A stretch of DNA of 64,000 bases from Novosphingobium sp. (lineage in GTDB: Bacteria; Pseudomonadota; Alphaproteobacteria; Sphingomonadales; Sphingomonadaceae): positions 1 to 64,000 of the forward strand of contig JAGHZR010000007.1 in the NCBI GenBank assembly GCA_017745295.1. The letters run 5' to 3'. The translations under genes and the position numbers were made by a program. Under the pieces are notes generated by a model. The model made no database searches and was not told the origin of the DNA. It saw only the letters and a list, made by a program, of their open reading frames with translations. The stretch's first letter is position 1, and each line of letters opens with the position of its first letter. This document shows, one piece after another, positions 8,803-17,256 of the stretch.

Positions 8803-9783
8803 GTGACCTTCGCCCTTCCCCCCGAATGGCATCCGCAGGACTGGATCTGGATCGGCTTCCCGCACGATCCGGTGGAATGGCCGGGCTTCCTCGAAGCCGC
8901 GCAAGTGCAGATGGCCGAATTCGCCTCTGCGGTCGCCGAATCGGGGCAGAAAGTGCGTCTCCTCGTGCGCGACGAGGCCAACCGGGCGCGGGCGGCCTCG
9001 CTGGTTTCGTCGAAGGTAAAGCTGGAAGTGCGCCGCTACGGCGACGTCTGGCTGCGCGATACCGGGCCGCTGGTGGTCTCGGACGCGAACCGCGCGCTCA
9101 AGGCGATGCGCTTTGGCTTCAATGGCTGGGGCGGCAAGTACCTGATGGAGGGCGACCAGGAAATCGGCGCCGAAATCGCGCGCGATGCCGGGCTTGAGGT
9201 CGAGACGGCGGACTGGATTCTCGAAGGCGGCGCGATCGACGGCGACGGTACCGGGCTGGTGGCGACGACCGAGCAGGTCCTGCTCAACCCGAATCGCAAC
9301 CCCCACCTGACGCGCGGCGATCTGGAAATGCGGCTGAAGCGCGATCTCGGTTACGACCGGGTGCTGTGGCTGGGCGACGGTCTCCTCAACGACCACACCG
9401 ACGGTCATGTCGACAATCTCGCGCGCTTCGTGGCCCCGAATGTGCTGGCCCTGCCGCGTGCGACCGGGGCGGACGACCCGAATGCCGCGATCTACGCCGA
9501 TGCCAAGGCGCGGGCCGAGGCGGCGGGCGTGACCGTGCGCGAAGTGCCATCGCCGGGCCGGGTGGAATCGGACGGGCGCATCGAGCCGGCCAGCTACATG
9601 AACTTCGCGATCACCTCGAAGCTGGTGGTCGTGCCGATCTATGGCACCGAGCACGACGAAGAGGGCGTGGCGGCGATTGCCGAGCTGTTCCCCGACCGCG
9701 ATGTCGTGGGCGTGATGGCCGATGCGGTGCTGGCGGGCGGCGGTTCGTTCCACTGCTCCAGCCAGCAGATGCCCTCGCGCTGA
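8803..9783 (+). CDS. aguA: Agmatine deiminase
   Basis: Hydrolyses agmatine to N-carbamoylputrescine and ammonia, a step of the arginine decarboxylase route to putrescine. The 326-aa product has the pentein fold signatures: FPHDPVEWPG near the start, DVWLRDTGPL, FNGWGGKY, the catalytic histidine in LNDHTDGHVDN and the nucleophilic cysteine in GGGSFHCSSQQ near the C-terminus. GTG 8803 is preceded by GAAGGAG. It is divergent from glnE. The usual partner, N-carbamoylputrescine amidase, is not in this window. Confidence 0.92.
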   Translation: MTFALPPEWHPQDWIWIGFPHDPVEWPGFLEAAQVQMAEFASAVAESGQKVRLLVRDEANRARAASLVSSKVKLEVRRYGDVWLRDTGPLVVSDANRALKAMRFGFNGWGGKYLMEGDQEIGAEIARDAGLEVETADWILEGGAIDGDGTGLVATTEQVLLNPNRNPHLTRGDLEMRLKRDLGYDRVLWLGDGLLNDHTDGHVDNLARFVAPNVLALPRATGADDPNAAIYADAKARAEAAGVTVREVPSPGRVESDGRIEPASYMNFAITSKLVVVPIYGTEHDEEGVAAIAELFPDRDVVGVMADAVLAGGGSFHCSSQQMPSR

Positions 9784-9864
9784 TCGAGAGGCCGTGCAGC
9801 GATCCGGAATGGGGCTTTCACCGTTCCGGATCGCGTTTAACGGATTCGCAAGGGCTATGCGCCT

Positions 9865-10002
9865 ATGGACGCAGGTATGGCTCGTATCGTCGCTCTTGCG
9901 CACAGCGCCCGGAAGGTTCGGCAGGATGACCTGCTGCGGGCGGCCTTTGTGTGCGGTTGCGCACTGGCGCTGATTCTCGCTAAGGATGCACTGCCCTTCT
10001 AA
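9865..10002 (+). CDS. Small hypothetical membrane protein
   Basis: Open frame of 45 codons reading MDAGMARIVALAHSARKV at the start and ending in a hydrophobic segment (RAAFVCGCALALILA) before KDALPF. The basic-then-hydrophobic pattern resembles a single-pass small membrane protein. An internal ATG at 9877 could also be the start. No clear ribosome-binding site is seen and no family is recognised, so this is tentative. The following 10003-10212 contains no other convincing frame. Confidence 0.35.
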   Translation: MDAGMARIVALAHSARKVRQDDLLRAAFVCGCALALILAKDALPF

Positions 10003-10212
10003 CGCGCCCGCGCGATTAGCGCCGCTCGCGATCCGGCCAATTTCCTTTTCATTTCAAATTGTGTTCGTCGAAGCGGAGACATTTCGCCGTTTCTGCTGCA
10101 CTGCACATCGCTCCTGCTGCGACGCAGCAAAAGATTGTAACAAACGGTCGATGCAATCGAAATCAAGCTTCCCCAAGTTACCCGTTCGCGTGATTGGTAA
10201 AGGAGATTCACC

Positions 10213-10419
10213 ATGCGCCATACGACTGACGCCGAACGGGCTCGCCTTCGCCAATCGCTTGTCGGCAATTTTCTGCTATTGCTGTTCGGCCTGGGCGTGC
10301 TGGGCTTTCTCGTGGCGATCGACAGGGCTGACTGGTTCACCCTGAGGCCGGTTTCGGGAACCTCGGTCGCCCTTTCCCATGCCGCCACGGCGGCGCACGG
10401 AGATTCCGCCAAGCGATGA
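10213..10419 (+). CDS. Small membrane protein encoded before a bestrophin channel
   Basis: 68 aa with a basic N-terminus (MRHTTDAERARLRQSL), one transmembrane helix (FLLLLFGLGVLGFLVAI, about residues 20-36) and a short Ser/Ala/His-rich tail. AAAGGAG lies 8-9 bases before the ATG, a strong ribosome site. Its stop overlaps the bestrophin ATG (ATGA), so the two are almost certainly co-translated. No known family is recognised; a role with the channel is inference from the coupling only. Confidence 0.65.
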   Translation: MRHTTDAERARLRQSLVGNFLLLLFGLGVLGFLVAIDRADWFTLRPVSGTSVALSHAATAAHGDSAKR

Positions 10420-11303
10420 TCGTCACGCCGTCCCTGCAACCCGTCCAGATCTTCCGCGAGATCTGGAAGCCGCTGACCCTGCTGTTCGTCTGGGACGTCA
10501 TCGTCACGGTGACCTACTTCGTGCTGCCGTTCCATGCGCCCGAATTGCCGGTGACGCTGTTCGGTTCGGCTTTGGCATTGTTTCTCGGTTTCAGGAGCAA
10601 TTCGGCCTATCAGCGCTGGTGGGAAGGTCGCGGGCTCTGGGGATTGATGATCAATGCCAGTCGCAACATCGCGCGTTCGGCTCGCAATTTCATGCCCGAT
10701 CCGGAAGCGACCGAGCTGAAGCGCCGCGTCGTCCTGCGCCAGATCGCCTACGTCAACGCGCTGCGCTGCCAGCTGCGCCGGATCAAGCCCGATGCCGAAG
10801 TGCTGCGCATGCTTTCGCGCGGCGATGCCGATTCCTCGCTGGAACGCGCCAACGTGGCCAACGGCATTCTCGACGATACCGGTCGCCGCATCGACGAGGC
10901 GCGCCGCAAGGGCTGGATCGACACCATCCAGCAGACGCAGATGGAAGCCGTGCTGGTGGACATCGCCAATGCCCAGGGCGGCATGGAGCGTCTGAAGAAC
11001 ACGCCGCTGCCCTATCAGTATCGCTTTTTCCCCACCGTCTTCACGCATATGTTCTGTATCCTGCTGCCGATCGGCCTGGTCGAGACGCTGGGCGTGGCGA
11101 CGCCGCTCGGCTCGACGATCGCGGGAATCATGTTCCTGGCGGTGCTGGCCATCGGTGACGATCTCGTCGATCCTTTCGCCAATACCGTGCACGATCTGCC
11201 GCTGAACGCGATGTGCCGGACGATCGAGATCGATCTGCTCCAGTCCATCGGTGACGAAGCCCCGCCGCCGATCACGCCCGACAAGCACGGTATCCTGTGG
11301 TGA
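10416..11303 (+). CDS. Bestrophin family ion channel
   Basis: 295-aa inner-membrane protein of the bacterial bestrophin (former UPF0187/YneE) family, whose studied members form pentameric channels. Recognised by the early helices TLLFVWDVIVTVTYFVLPF, the signature FLGFRSNSAYQRWWEGR at about residues 50-66, and a later pair of membrane segments (FFPTVFTHMFCILLPIGLVE, and AGIMFLAVLAIGDDLVDPF). The conserved DP-x-N-x-x-DLP box is present as DPFANTVHDLP. Length agrees with the family. Start ATG 10416 overlaps the upstream small membrane protein gene. Confidence 0.9.
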   Translation: MIVTPSLQPVQIFREIWKPLTLLFVWDVIVTVTYFVLPFHAPELPVTLFGSALALFLGFRSNSAYQRWWEGRGLWGLMINASRNIARSARNFMPDPEATELKRRVVLRQIAYVNALRCQLRRIKPDAEVLRMLSRGDADSSLERANVANGILDDTGRRIDEARRKGWIDTIQQTQMEAVLVDIANAQGGMERLKNTPLPYQYRFFPTVFTHMFCILLPIGLVETLGVATPLGSTIAGIMFLAVLAIGDDLVDPFANTVHDLPLNAMCRTIEIDLLQSIGDEAPPPITPDKHGILW

Positions 11304-11340
11304 TCGTTGACTGACCGACATGGAAGCCTAGGAGCGTTCC

Positions 11341-11682
11341 ATGGCCAAAATAAACCGTCTTGAGCGCATGGACACGCGCCGTGCCGACCTCGAAATCGAA
11401 TATCGCGATGCGCTGATCGCGGCGTTGCGGGTGACGGCGGCAGGGCAATGGGGCCTGTTCGGCCATAACAAGGACAAGCAGGCCCGCGCCAAGGCAGCAC
11501 CGCTGGTGGACGGCCTCACCGAGCTTGCCGAAGAGATCGACGACCTTCGCTTGCAGCTCGATATGGAGTGCTTCGCGCTCCATCAGGAATTCCTCGCCGC
11601 GCGCGGCCCGGTGCAGTCGCATGCCGTGGGGGAACCGAAGCAGGCGCAGGCCTGGCTGGATCGACTGACGCAGGAAGGCTAA
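11341..11682 (+). CDS. Conserved-looking hypothetical protein, helical
   Basis: 113 aa, soluble, no signal peptide. The sequence is rich in charged helices (ERMDTRRADLEIEYRDALI, then DGLTELAEEIDDLRLQLDME) and probably forms a coiled coil at about residues 60-85. AGGAG lies just upstream of the ATG (11330s). It sits in the same direction as the bestrophin and the next small gene with short gaps, so it may share their transcript. I do not recognise a named family. Confidence 0.65.
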   Translation: MAKINRLERMDTRRADLEIEYRDALIAALRVTAAGQWGLFGHNKDKQARAKAAPLVDGLTELAEEIDDLRLQLDMECFALHQEFLAARGPVQSHAVGEPKQAQAWLDRLTQEG

Positions 11683-11711
11683 TCCTCGGGCGATAGCACG
11701 AAGGAGTTGCC

Positions 11712-11930
11712 ATGCGCCTTTCCAAGGATCGCCAGACTACCAGAGCCAGCGTGAAGCTGGGCAAATGGGTGGAACTCGATGCCCGCACCGATTTCAGCCC
11801 GCCGGGGCTGGTGGCCGTGGGGCTGATGGTCTCGGGAGTTCTGCTGAGTGCCAGCGTTCTGGCTGCGGCGACCGGACGGGCGAAGGCGCGGCGGATCGAG
11901 GCGCGGGCGGATCGCAGCCTGCCGGGCTGA
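11712..11930 (+). CDS. Small hypothetical membrane protein
   Basis: 72 aa with a hydrophilic, basic N-terminal half and a single membrane helix (GLVAVGLMVSGVLLSASVLA, about residues 32-51) followed by a basic tail (RAKARRIEARADR). AAGGAG precedes the ATG by about six bases. Not recognised; called from its ribosome site, coding-like composition and position in a run of same-strand genes. Confidence 0.55.
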   Translation: MRLSKDRQTTRASVKLGKWVELDARTDFSPPGLVAVGLMVSGVLLSASVLAAATGRAKARRIEARADRSLPG

Positions 11931-11974
11931 CAGTCAGAGCGAGCGATTTGCTCCAATCAGTCCCACCAAACTCC

Positions 11975-12060
11975 CCGTCATCCCCGCGGAAGCGGGGATC
12001 CCGCTTGTTCTTGCGGCGTGGCGTGAAGGAAGCGGGGCCCCCGCCTTTGCGGGGGCGACG
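11975..12060. repeat. REP-like palindromic repeat between converging genes
   Basis: Two GC-rich palindromes: TCCCCGC/GCGGGGA at 11981-11998 within the common CGTCATCCCCGCGG context, and CCCCCGC-CTTTG-CGGGGG around 12034-12053. Such repeats are frequent in intergenic regions of alphaproteobacteria. Here they lie between the ends of converging genes and could also stop transcription. Confidence 0.65.
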
Positions 12061-12113
12061 AGTTTTGGATTGGCGTTGTCGGGGGCAAAGGCCGTTCAGC
12101 CCGCCAGCCGGAA

Positions 12114-12788
12114 TCACTCCGGCGTGGCGAACCAGATGACGTGCTTGGGGCCCTTGCCGTTGCTGCGCGAGGAGACCTTCACTTCGTCCACCTTGAATCC
12201 GGCGCGTTCGAGACGGCGGGTAAAGGCGGGATCGGCTCCGGCGGACCAGATCGCCAGCACGCCGTCCGGCGTCAGCGCATTGCGCGCCGCCCGCAGGCCG
12301 GTCTTCGAGTAGATCTGGTTGTTGTCCTCGCGCACGAGACCATCGGGGCCGTTGTCGACGTCGAGCAGGATGGCGTCATAGGCGGCGCGCGATCCGTCGA
12401 TGACATGGCCGACGTCGCCCATGACCAGATTGACGCGGGGATTGTCGAGACAGCCATTAGCCAGTTCGGCCATCGGCCCGCGCGCCCATTCGATGATCTC
12501 GGGCACGAGTTCGACCACGGTGAGCTTTGAATCCTCGGGCAGCGTGCGCAGCGCCGCCCGCAGGGTGAAGCCCATGCCGTAGCCGCCGATCAGCATGTGC
12601 GGGCGCTTGGTAATGCCCTTGATGCGATCCCAGGCCATCGTCGCGAGGGCCTCCTCACTGCCCCACTTGCGCGTGGACATCAGCTCGTTGTGGCCAAGCA
12701 CGATCATGTAATCCTGATCGTGCTTGTAAAGCTCTAGCTTCTCCCCGTCAGGGATCCACGCGGTGTCGATAAGCTCGCGCTTGATCAT
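12114..12788 (-). CDS. Spermidine synthase-like SAM-dependent enzyme
   Basis: 224 aa. The Rossmann-type methyltransferase/aminopropyltransferase core shows the glycine-rich loop LIGGYGMGFTLRAAL (about residues 65-79), an acidic residue after strand 2 (VVELVPEIIEWA) and DAILLDVDNGPDGLV, which resembles the catalytic-aspartate region of the spermidine synthase superfamily. Whether it transfers an aminopropyl or another group is not visible from sequence; no SAM decarboxylase gene is nearby. ATG overlaps the stop of the following acetyltransferase gene in the same orientation (4 bp), so both form a two-gene unit. Confidence 0.75.
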   Translation of the reverse strand: MIKRELIDTAWIPDGEKLELYKHDQDYMIVLGHNELMSTRKWGSEEALATMAWDRIKGITKRPHMLIGGYGMGFTLRAALRTLPEDSKLTVVELVPEIIEWARGPMAELANGCLDNPRVNLVMGDVGHVIDGSRAAYDAILLDVDNGPDGLVREDNNQIYSKTGLRAARNALTPDGVLAIWSAGADPAFTRRLERAGFKVDEVKVSSRSNGKGPKHVIWFATPE

Positions 12789-13228
12789 GCTGATGTCTTT
12801 CCGGGATGACGCAAGTGAATGGTAGGATAGGCGCGGCCTTCGGCGTCGCGTTCGGACCGGCCGGTGCGCAGGAAACCGCGCGATTCGTAGAAGGGCAGCG
12901 CGTTGTCGGCCTGTTCGTTGGCATCGACGCGGGCCTGCGGCTCCAGCGCCAGCGCATGGGCGACCAACGCCGAGCCGAAGCCCAGCCCGTGGACCGCCGG
13001 ATCGACGAACAGCGCCTCAATCGACCCGTCTACGAAGACCATGAAGCCTTGCGCGATGCCGTCTGTATCCTCGGCAATCCACAAGGGGACCGCCGGGAGC
13101 ATCGCTTCGACCTGCCCGGCGATCTCGACCTTGTCCTCCGCCGACAGGAAGCCGTGGGTGGCGTCCACCGCCGCGCGCCAAATGGCAAAGGCGCGCGGGG
13201 CGTCGTCGGGGTAGCCGGGTCTGATCAT
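12785..13228 (-). CDS. GNAT family N-acetyltransferase
   Basis: 147 aa with the complete GNAT fold. The N-terminal strand IRPGYPDDAPRAFAIWRAA, the central strand ALFVDPAVHGLGFGSALVAH with the acetyl-CoA loop (GLGFGSAL, about residues 83-95), and the closing NEQADNALPFYESRGFLRTG match the YafP/Aat-like acetyltransferases. The acceptor is unknown. It lies between thrS and the spermidine synthase-like gene on the same strand with a 4-bp overlap downstream and a 13-base gap from thrS, so it may be co-transcribed with thrS. Confidence 0.85.
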   Translation of the reverse strand: MIRPGYPDDAPRAFAIWRAAVDATHGFLSAEDKVEIAGQVEAMLPAVPLWIAEDTDGIAQGFMVFVDGSIEALFVDPAVHGLGFGSALVAHALALEPQARVDANEQADNALPFYESRGFLRTGRSERDAEGRAYPTIHLRHPGKTSA

Positions 13229-13241
13229 CGGAGCCTGACCA

Positions 13242-15251
13242 TCAGCGCAAATCCGGCGCGGTGGCCTCGGCCTTGAGCAGGGCGATGGCCTCGTCGAGGG
13301 ACATCACTTTCTGGTGCTCGGCGCCGAGGGTGCGCAGGGCGACGGTCTGTTCCTCCGCCTCGCGCTTGCCCACCACCAGCAGGTGCGGAACCTTCTTCAG
13401 TGAGTGTTCGCGCACCTTGTAGTTGATCTTCTCGTTGCGCACGTCGGTTTCGACGCGCACGCCTGCCGCCCGGAGCTTCTTCGTCACGTCCTGCGCATAG
13501 TCGTCGGCATCGGAGACGATCGTGGCGACCACGGCCTGGACCGGGGCGAGCCAGACCGGCAGCTTGCCGGCGAAGTGTTCGATCAGGATGCCGATGAACC
13601 GCTCATAGGAGCCGAAGATCGCGCGGTGCAGCATGACCGGGCGGTGGCGCGCACCGTCCTCGCCGATGTAGCTGGCGTCGAGACGCTCGGGCAGCATGCG
13701 GTCGGACTGGATCGTGCCGACCTGCCAGGTACGGCCGATCGCGTCGGTGAGGTGCCATTCCAGCTTGGGCGCATAGAACGCGCCTTCGCCCGGAAGCTCC
13801 TCCCAACCGTATTCCTCGGTGGCGAGGCCCGCGCGCACCACGGCGTCGCGCAGTTCGGCCTCGGCCTTGTCCCACTGCTCGTCGGTGCCGATGCGGTTGT
13901 CCGGGCGCAGCGCCAGCTTGATCGCGTAGGTGAAGCCGAAGTCCTTGTAGACCCGGTCCGCCATTTCGCAGAAGGCCTGCACTTCGCTGACGATCTGGTC
14001 TTCGCGGCAGAAGATGTGGCCGTCGTCCTGCGTGAACTGGCGCACGCGCATCAGCCCGTGCAGCGCGCCGTGCGGTTCGTTGCGGTGGCAGCAGCCGTTT
14101 TCGACGAGGCGCAGCGGCAGATCGCGGTAGGACTTGATGCCCTGCTTGAAGATCAGGATGTGCGCCGGGCAGTTCATCGGCTTCAGCGCCATCCACTGCG
14201 CCTCGTCCGAGATGATCGGGCCGTCATCCTCGGTATTCGGCACTTCGTCGGGGATGACGAACATGTTCTCGCGGTACTTGCCCCAGTGGCCCGAAGCTTC
14301 CCACTGCCGCGCGTCCATGACCTGCGGCGTCTTCACTTCCTTGCAGTCGGCCTGGCCGATCGCGCGGCGCATGTAGTCCTCGAGCGCGCGATAGATCACG
14401 TAGCCCTTGGGATGCCAGAACACAGAACCGTGGGCCTCGGCCTGGAGGTGGAACAGGTCCATCTCGTTGCCGAGCTTGCGGTGGTCGCGCTTGGCGGCCT
14501 CTTCAAGGCGCGTGAGGTGCGCGGCAAGCTGCTTCTTGTTGAGCCAGCCGGTGCCGTAGATGCGCGAGAGCATCGCGTTCTTCTGGTCGCCGCGCCAATA
14601 GGCGCCCGAAACGCGCGTCAGCTTGAAGGCGGCCGGGTCCAGCTTGCCGGTCGAGGGCAGGTGCTGGCCGCGGCACATGTCCAGCCAGTCCTCGCCCGAC
14701 CAGTAGACGGTCAGCGGCTCGTCGCCGGGGAGTTCGGCGGCCCATTCGGCCTTGAAGGTCTCACCCTGCTGCTTCCAGCGGCTGATCAGCTGTTCGCGGT
14801 CCCAGACCTCGCGGCGCAGCGGCTTGTTGGCGGCGATGATCTTGCGCATCTCCGCCTCGATGGCCGGCAGGTCGTCGTCGGTGAACGGCCCGCGCTCCGG
14901 GTTGGGCGCGAAGTCGTAGTAGAAACCGTCGTCCGTCGAAGGGCCGAAGGTGATCTGCGTGCCGGGGAACAGCGCCTGCACCGCTTCGGCCAGGACGTGG
15001 GCGAAGTCGTGACGGGCGAGGTCCAGCGCCTCGTCCTCGTCGCGGCTGGTGACGAGAGCCAGCTGGGAGTCGGCGGTGAAGGGGCGGTCGAGGTCCACCA
15101 GTTCGCCGTCGATCTTCGCGGCGAGCGCGGCCTTGGCGAGGCCGGGGCCGATGGCGGCGGCGACGTCGGCCGGGGTGGAGCCTTCGGGCATTTCGCGAAC
15201 CGAACCGTCGGGCAGGCTGATCTTGAACATTTCGGACATGGACGAACTCAT
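13242..15251 (-). CDS. thrS: Threonyl-tRNA synthetase
   Basis: Charges tRNA-Thr. The 669-aa protein has the full order of domains: TGS ([20 protein letters not shown]), the editing domain with [11 protein letters not shown], the class II catalytic core (motif 2 [20 protein letters not shown], zinc-site cysteine in KPMNCPAHI), and the C-terminal anticodon-binding domain. ATG 15251 ([10 protein letters not shown]) or ATG 15239 (MSEMFK) are both possible; neither has a strong ribosome site. Upstream, on the same strand, a threonine-rich leader peptide and GC-rich stems suggest attenuation control. Confidence 0.95.
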   Translation of the reverse strand: MSSSMSEMFKISLPDGSVREMPEGSTPADVAAAIGPGLAKAALAAKIDGELVDLDRPFTADSQLALVTSRDEDEALDLARHDFAHVLAEAVQALFPGTQITFGPSTDDGFYYDFAPNPERGPFTDDDLPAIEAEMRKIIAANKPLRREVWDREQLISRWKQQGETFKAEWAAELPGDEPLTVYWSGEDWLDMCRGQHLPSTGKLDPAAFKLTRVSGAYWRGDQKNAMLSRIYGTGWLNKKQLAAHLTRLEEAAKRDHRKLGNEMDLFHLQAEAHGSVFWHPKGYVIYRALEDYMRRAIGQADCKEVKTPQVMDARQWEASGHWGKYRENMFVIPDEVPNTEDDGPIISDEAQWMALKPMNCPAHILIFKQGIKSYRDLPLRLVENGCCHRNEPHGALHGLMRVRQFTQDDGHIFCREDQIVSEVQAFCEMADRVYKDFGFTYAIKLALRPDNRIGTDEQWDKAEAELRDAVVRAGLATEEYGWEELPGEGAFYAPKLEWHLTDAIGRTWQVGTIQSDRMLPERLDASYIGEDGARHRPVMLHRAIFGSYERFIGILIEHFAGKLPVWLAPVQAVVATIVSDADDYAQDVTKKLRAAGVRVETDVRNEKINYKVREHSLKKVPHLLVVGKREAEEQTVALRTLGAEHQKVMSLDEAIALLKAEATAPDLR

Positions 15252-15291
15252 TTCTCGTTTGCCCCATGCCATACCAGAGCATGTGGGCGGA

Positions 15292-15412
15292 AAAGTATCG
15301 GGGCGCCATGGCACAGGCGCGCCTCCGGGTGAAGGTGCGGCGTCTGCTGAATGGCGCTATTTCGGGAGAGAGACGCCGCTCGCCCGAGTTCCGGGCGACG
15401 GTGGCTGCCTGC
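15292..15412 (-). promoter_or_regulatory. Candidate attenuator region of thrS
   Basis: Between the leader-peptide stop and thrS, the minus-strand transcript can form a 6-bp stem CGCCCG/CGGGCG (15397-15381, 5-nt loop) and a 9-bp perfect stem GCGGCGTCT/AGACGCCGC (15379-15337). Just before thrS there is a weaker 5-bp stem GGCGC/GCGCC followed by CCGATACTTTT. A further stem, CCCGG/CCGGG, lies inside the leader frame (15447-15433). Alternative pairing controlled by ribosome position is plausible; which stem is terminator or antiterminator cannot be settled by eye. Confidence 0.5.
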
Positions 15413-15481
15413 TCAGGCCGCGACCAACCGTCCCCGGAAGCGCCGGGTGGTAGTAGTCGTAGTGGTGAGCAGCTGCGTCAT
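15413..15481 (-). CDS. Threonine-rich leader peptide of thrS
   Basis: A 22-codon frame on the thrS strand, ending 161 bases before thrS. The product reads MTQLLTTTTTTTRR followed by FRGRLVAA and a TGA stop. Eight of 22 residues are threonine, seven of them consecutive and written with mixed codons (ACC ACT ACG ACT ACT ACC ACC), so this is not a simple microsatellite. Runs of codons for the cognate amino acid upstream of a synthetase or biosynthetic gene are the hallmark of attenuator leaders such as pheM-pheST and thrL. No strong Shine-Dalgarno is seen. It is too short for ordinary gene calling. Confidence 0.7.
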   Translation of the reverse strand: MTQLLTTTTTTTRRFRGRLVAA

Positions 15482-15621
15482 TGATGGCGCATGTAGCGTT
15501 TGCGGGCGGAAAAGTCATCCCGAGAATGATGCATCCGGCGAACCTCTCGCTGTCCTTGTCATTTCGCGTTGTCGCGGTCTCTGCTATGGGGATCGAGGAT
15601 ATTTTCCGGAAGGGGTGAGCG

Positions 15622-15789
15622 ATGTCGGGGCGGATGGGCAGGATCGGGGCATGGACGGCCTTGGCGCTTGCGCTTGCTGTCGGCCTTGCCCTGTTCGGCG
15701 AGAGCAGTTCGGACCAGCCCAAGATCGAGAGCGCCGAGGCGGCCGCCGGGCCGGTGATCGTGCGGGTGATCGGTCCGGCCCTGCTTTAG
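15622..15789 (+). CDS. Small hypothetical protein with signal or membrane segment
   Basis: 55 aa reading MSGRMGRIGAWTALALALAV then GLALFG, a signal-peptide or single-pass helix, followed by a polar tail ending VRVIGPALL. AAGGGG lies seven to eight bases before the ATG. It is transcribed away from thrS and its stop overlaps the stop of the converging glycosyltransferase gene by 4 bp. No family recognised. Confidence 0.55.
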   Translation: MSGRMGRIGAWTALALALAVGLALFGESSSDQPKIESAEAAAGPVIVRVIGPALL

Positions 15790-17117
15790 TGAAGCGTCGG
15801 CTTGCTCTTTCTCCATGCGAGCCGCTCCACCGTTACCGCCATCAGCCAGCCCACGGTCATGCAGACGAACGGCATGACTGGGTAGTGGAAGCGTGACTGG
15901 CCGGAGAACAGCAGGCAGATCAGCGTCGGATAGAGCGCTGCGGCATAAGGCAGCAGCCACCAGCCGGTCCAGCGCAGTCGCTCGTGCCGCCGCCGCAGGG
16001 TCATGACTACAAAGGCCGCCGCGAAGCCCAGCATCAGCAGCGCATAGTAGCCCTGGTTCGCATAGCGCACCGCGCGGTAGAGGGCTTCGAAGCGCGGATA
16101 GCCCGGCGCGCCGCCCTGATAGGCCCATTCCGCCTCGCCGTCGGGCAGCCACAGCCGCATCAGCTTCTTCGGCGCTAGGGCGAGGAATTTGCCGGGATTA
16201 TCGCGAATCCAGGTGAGGCCCATGCGCGCCGCCTCGATGTCGCTGGACACTTCGTCGAGGTCGGTGCGGGCCATGAATTCCTTCACCACCGGGGCGTTGG
16301 GGGTGAAATCGCCGGTGGCGGTGTCGTGGTTGCCGGTGAGCAGGGTATAGCCGCCGTTAGTCGAGACCACGACCCAGTGGCCGAGCTGGGCATGGTTGCG
16401 CAGCGTCCACGGCATGACCACCAGCGCCGCGATGGCGACGACGATGAGACCCTCCGTGAGCAGACCCGGCAGTCGCTGCCAGACCGGGCGGGCGCGCAGC
16501 CAGTCGATCGCGAAGATCAGCGGCACGACCACCAGCGTCTGCGCCTTCACCAGCGTCGCGAAGCCGAAGATCAGCCCGGCGCCGACCAGTTGCCAGCGGT
16601 TCGTCCGGGTCATCAGCGCCCAGCATCCCGCCAGCAGCAGGGTGGTGTAGAAGACTTCGGTAAGGGCCAGCGGCACGTAGCCGATGGCATTGGGATAGAC
16701 CGCCAGCAGCAGCAGCCCGCCGCGCGCGGCGGCTTCGTTGCCGAAGATGTGGCGGCCCAGCGCCAGCGTCAGCAGCCCGGTCAGCATCGAGGCCGCGAGG
16801 TTGAACAGCCCCAGCGAGACCAGCGACACGCCGAACTGGTGGAACATCACCGAAAGCGCCAGCGGCAGACCGGGCGGCCAGAAGGCTGTCGCGAGGCCCT
16901 TGTCCCGGTAGCCCAGCCCGTTCGCCAGCCCCGCTGCCCGCGTGAAGTAGGATTCGGCGTCGGAAGTCGGATGGACGTCGATCAGCAGCACCGCCACCCG
17001 CAGCGCGAAATAGAGCGCCCAGATCGCCAGCAGCACCGAGCGGTCGGTGGCGAACCACTCCAGGCGCAGCGCGAGCCGACTCGGGCGGGTAGGGAAGTCG
17101 AGGATCTGCGCGGACAT
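15786..17117 (-). CDS. Glycosyltransferase family 39 (ArnT/PMT-like) membrane protein
   Basis: 443-aa polytopic membrane protein. The N-terminal part (LLAIWALYFALRVAVLLIDV) is followed by the acidic periplasmic loop HPTSDAESYFTRA that carries the conserved aspartate of GT-C enzymes, then about ten further hydrophobic segments and a C-terminal domain. These enzymes transfer sugars from polyprenyl-phosphate carriers on the periplasmic side; acceptor and donor are unknown here. ATG 17117 (MSAQILDFPTRPSR) was chosen over ATG 17267, whose extra residues are not protein-like and overlap the region upstream of the divergent hydrolase. Confidence 0.8.
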   Translation of the reverse strand: MSAQILDFPTRPSRLALRLEWFATDRSVLLAIWALYFALRVAVLLIDVHPTSDAESYFTRAAGLANGLGYRDKGLATAFWPPGLPLALSVMFHQFGVSLVSLGLFNLAASMLTGLLTLALGRHIFGNEAAARGGLLLLAVYPNAIGYVPLALTEVFYTTLLLAGCWALMTRTNRWQLVGAGLIFGFATLVKAQTLVVVPLIFAIDWLRARPVWQRLPGLLTEGLIVVAIAALVVMPWTLRNHAQLGHWVVVSTNGGYTLLTGNHDTATGDFTPNAPVVKEFMARTDLDEVSSDIEAARMGLTWIRDNPGKFLALAPKKLMRLWLPDGEAEWAYQGGAPGYPRFEALYRAVRYANQGYYALLMLGFAAAFVVMTLRRRHERLRWTGWWLLPYAAALYPTLICLLFSGQSRFHYPVMPFVCMTVGWLMAVTVERLAWRKSKPTLH

Positions 17118-17256
17118 TCTGATGCGGCTTCCTGATGGGTTTGCGAGTTTCAGGCGCTTTCCCCAAGCCTTAGGCTGCGAATCCACTTCCCTGCAACCGT
17201 CATCCGCGCCGCCTTGGGACTTGTGCTTGCCGTGCCCGAACCCCAGATGGGCGGCC

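Noticed and set aside
8659..9903. Upstream continuation of the glnE frame by about 415 codons
   Set aside because: It is antisense to the agmatine deiminase gene, has no recognisable domain, and would make GlnE far longer than the family.
15266..15484. Plus-strand frame opposite the thrS leader
   Set aside because: No ribosome site; explained by the structured leader RNA on the other strand.
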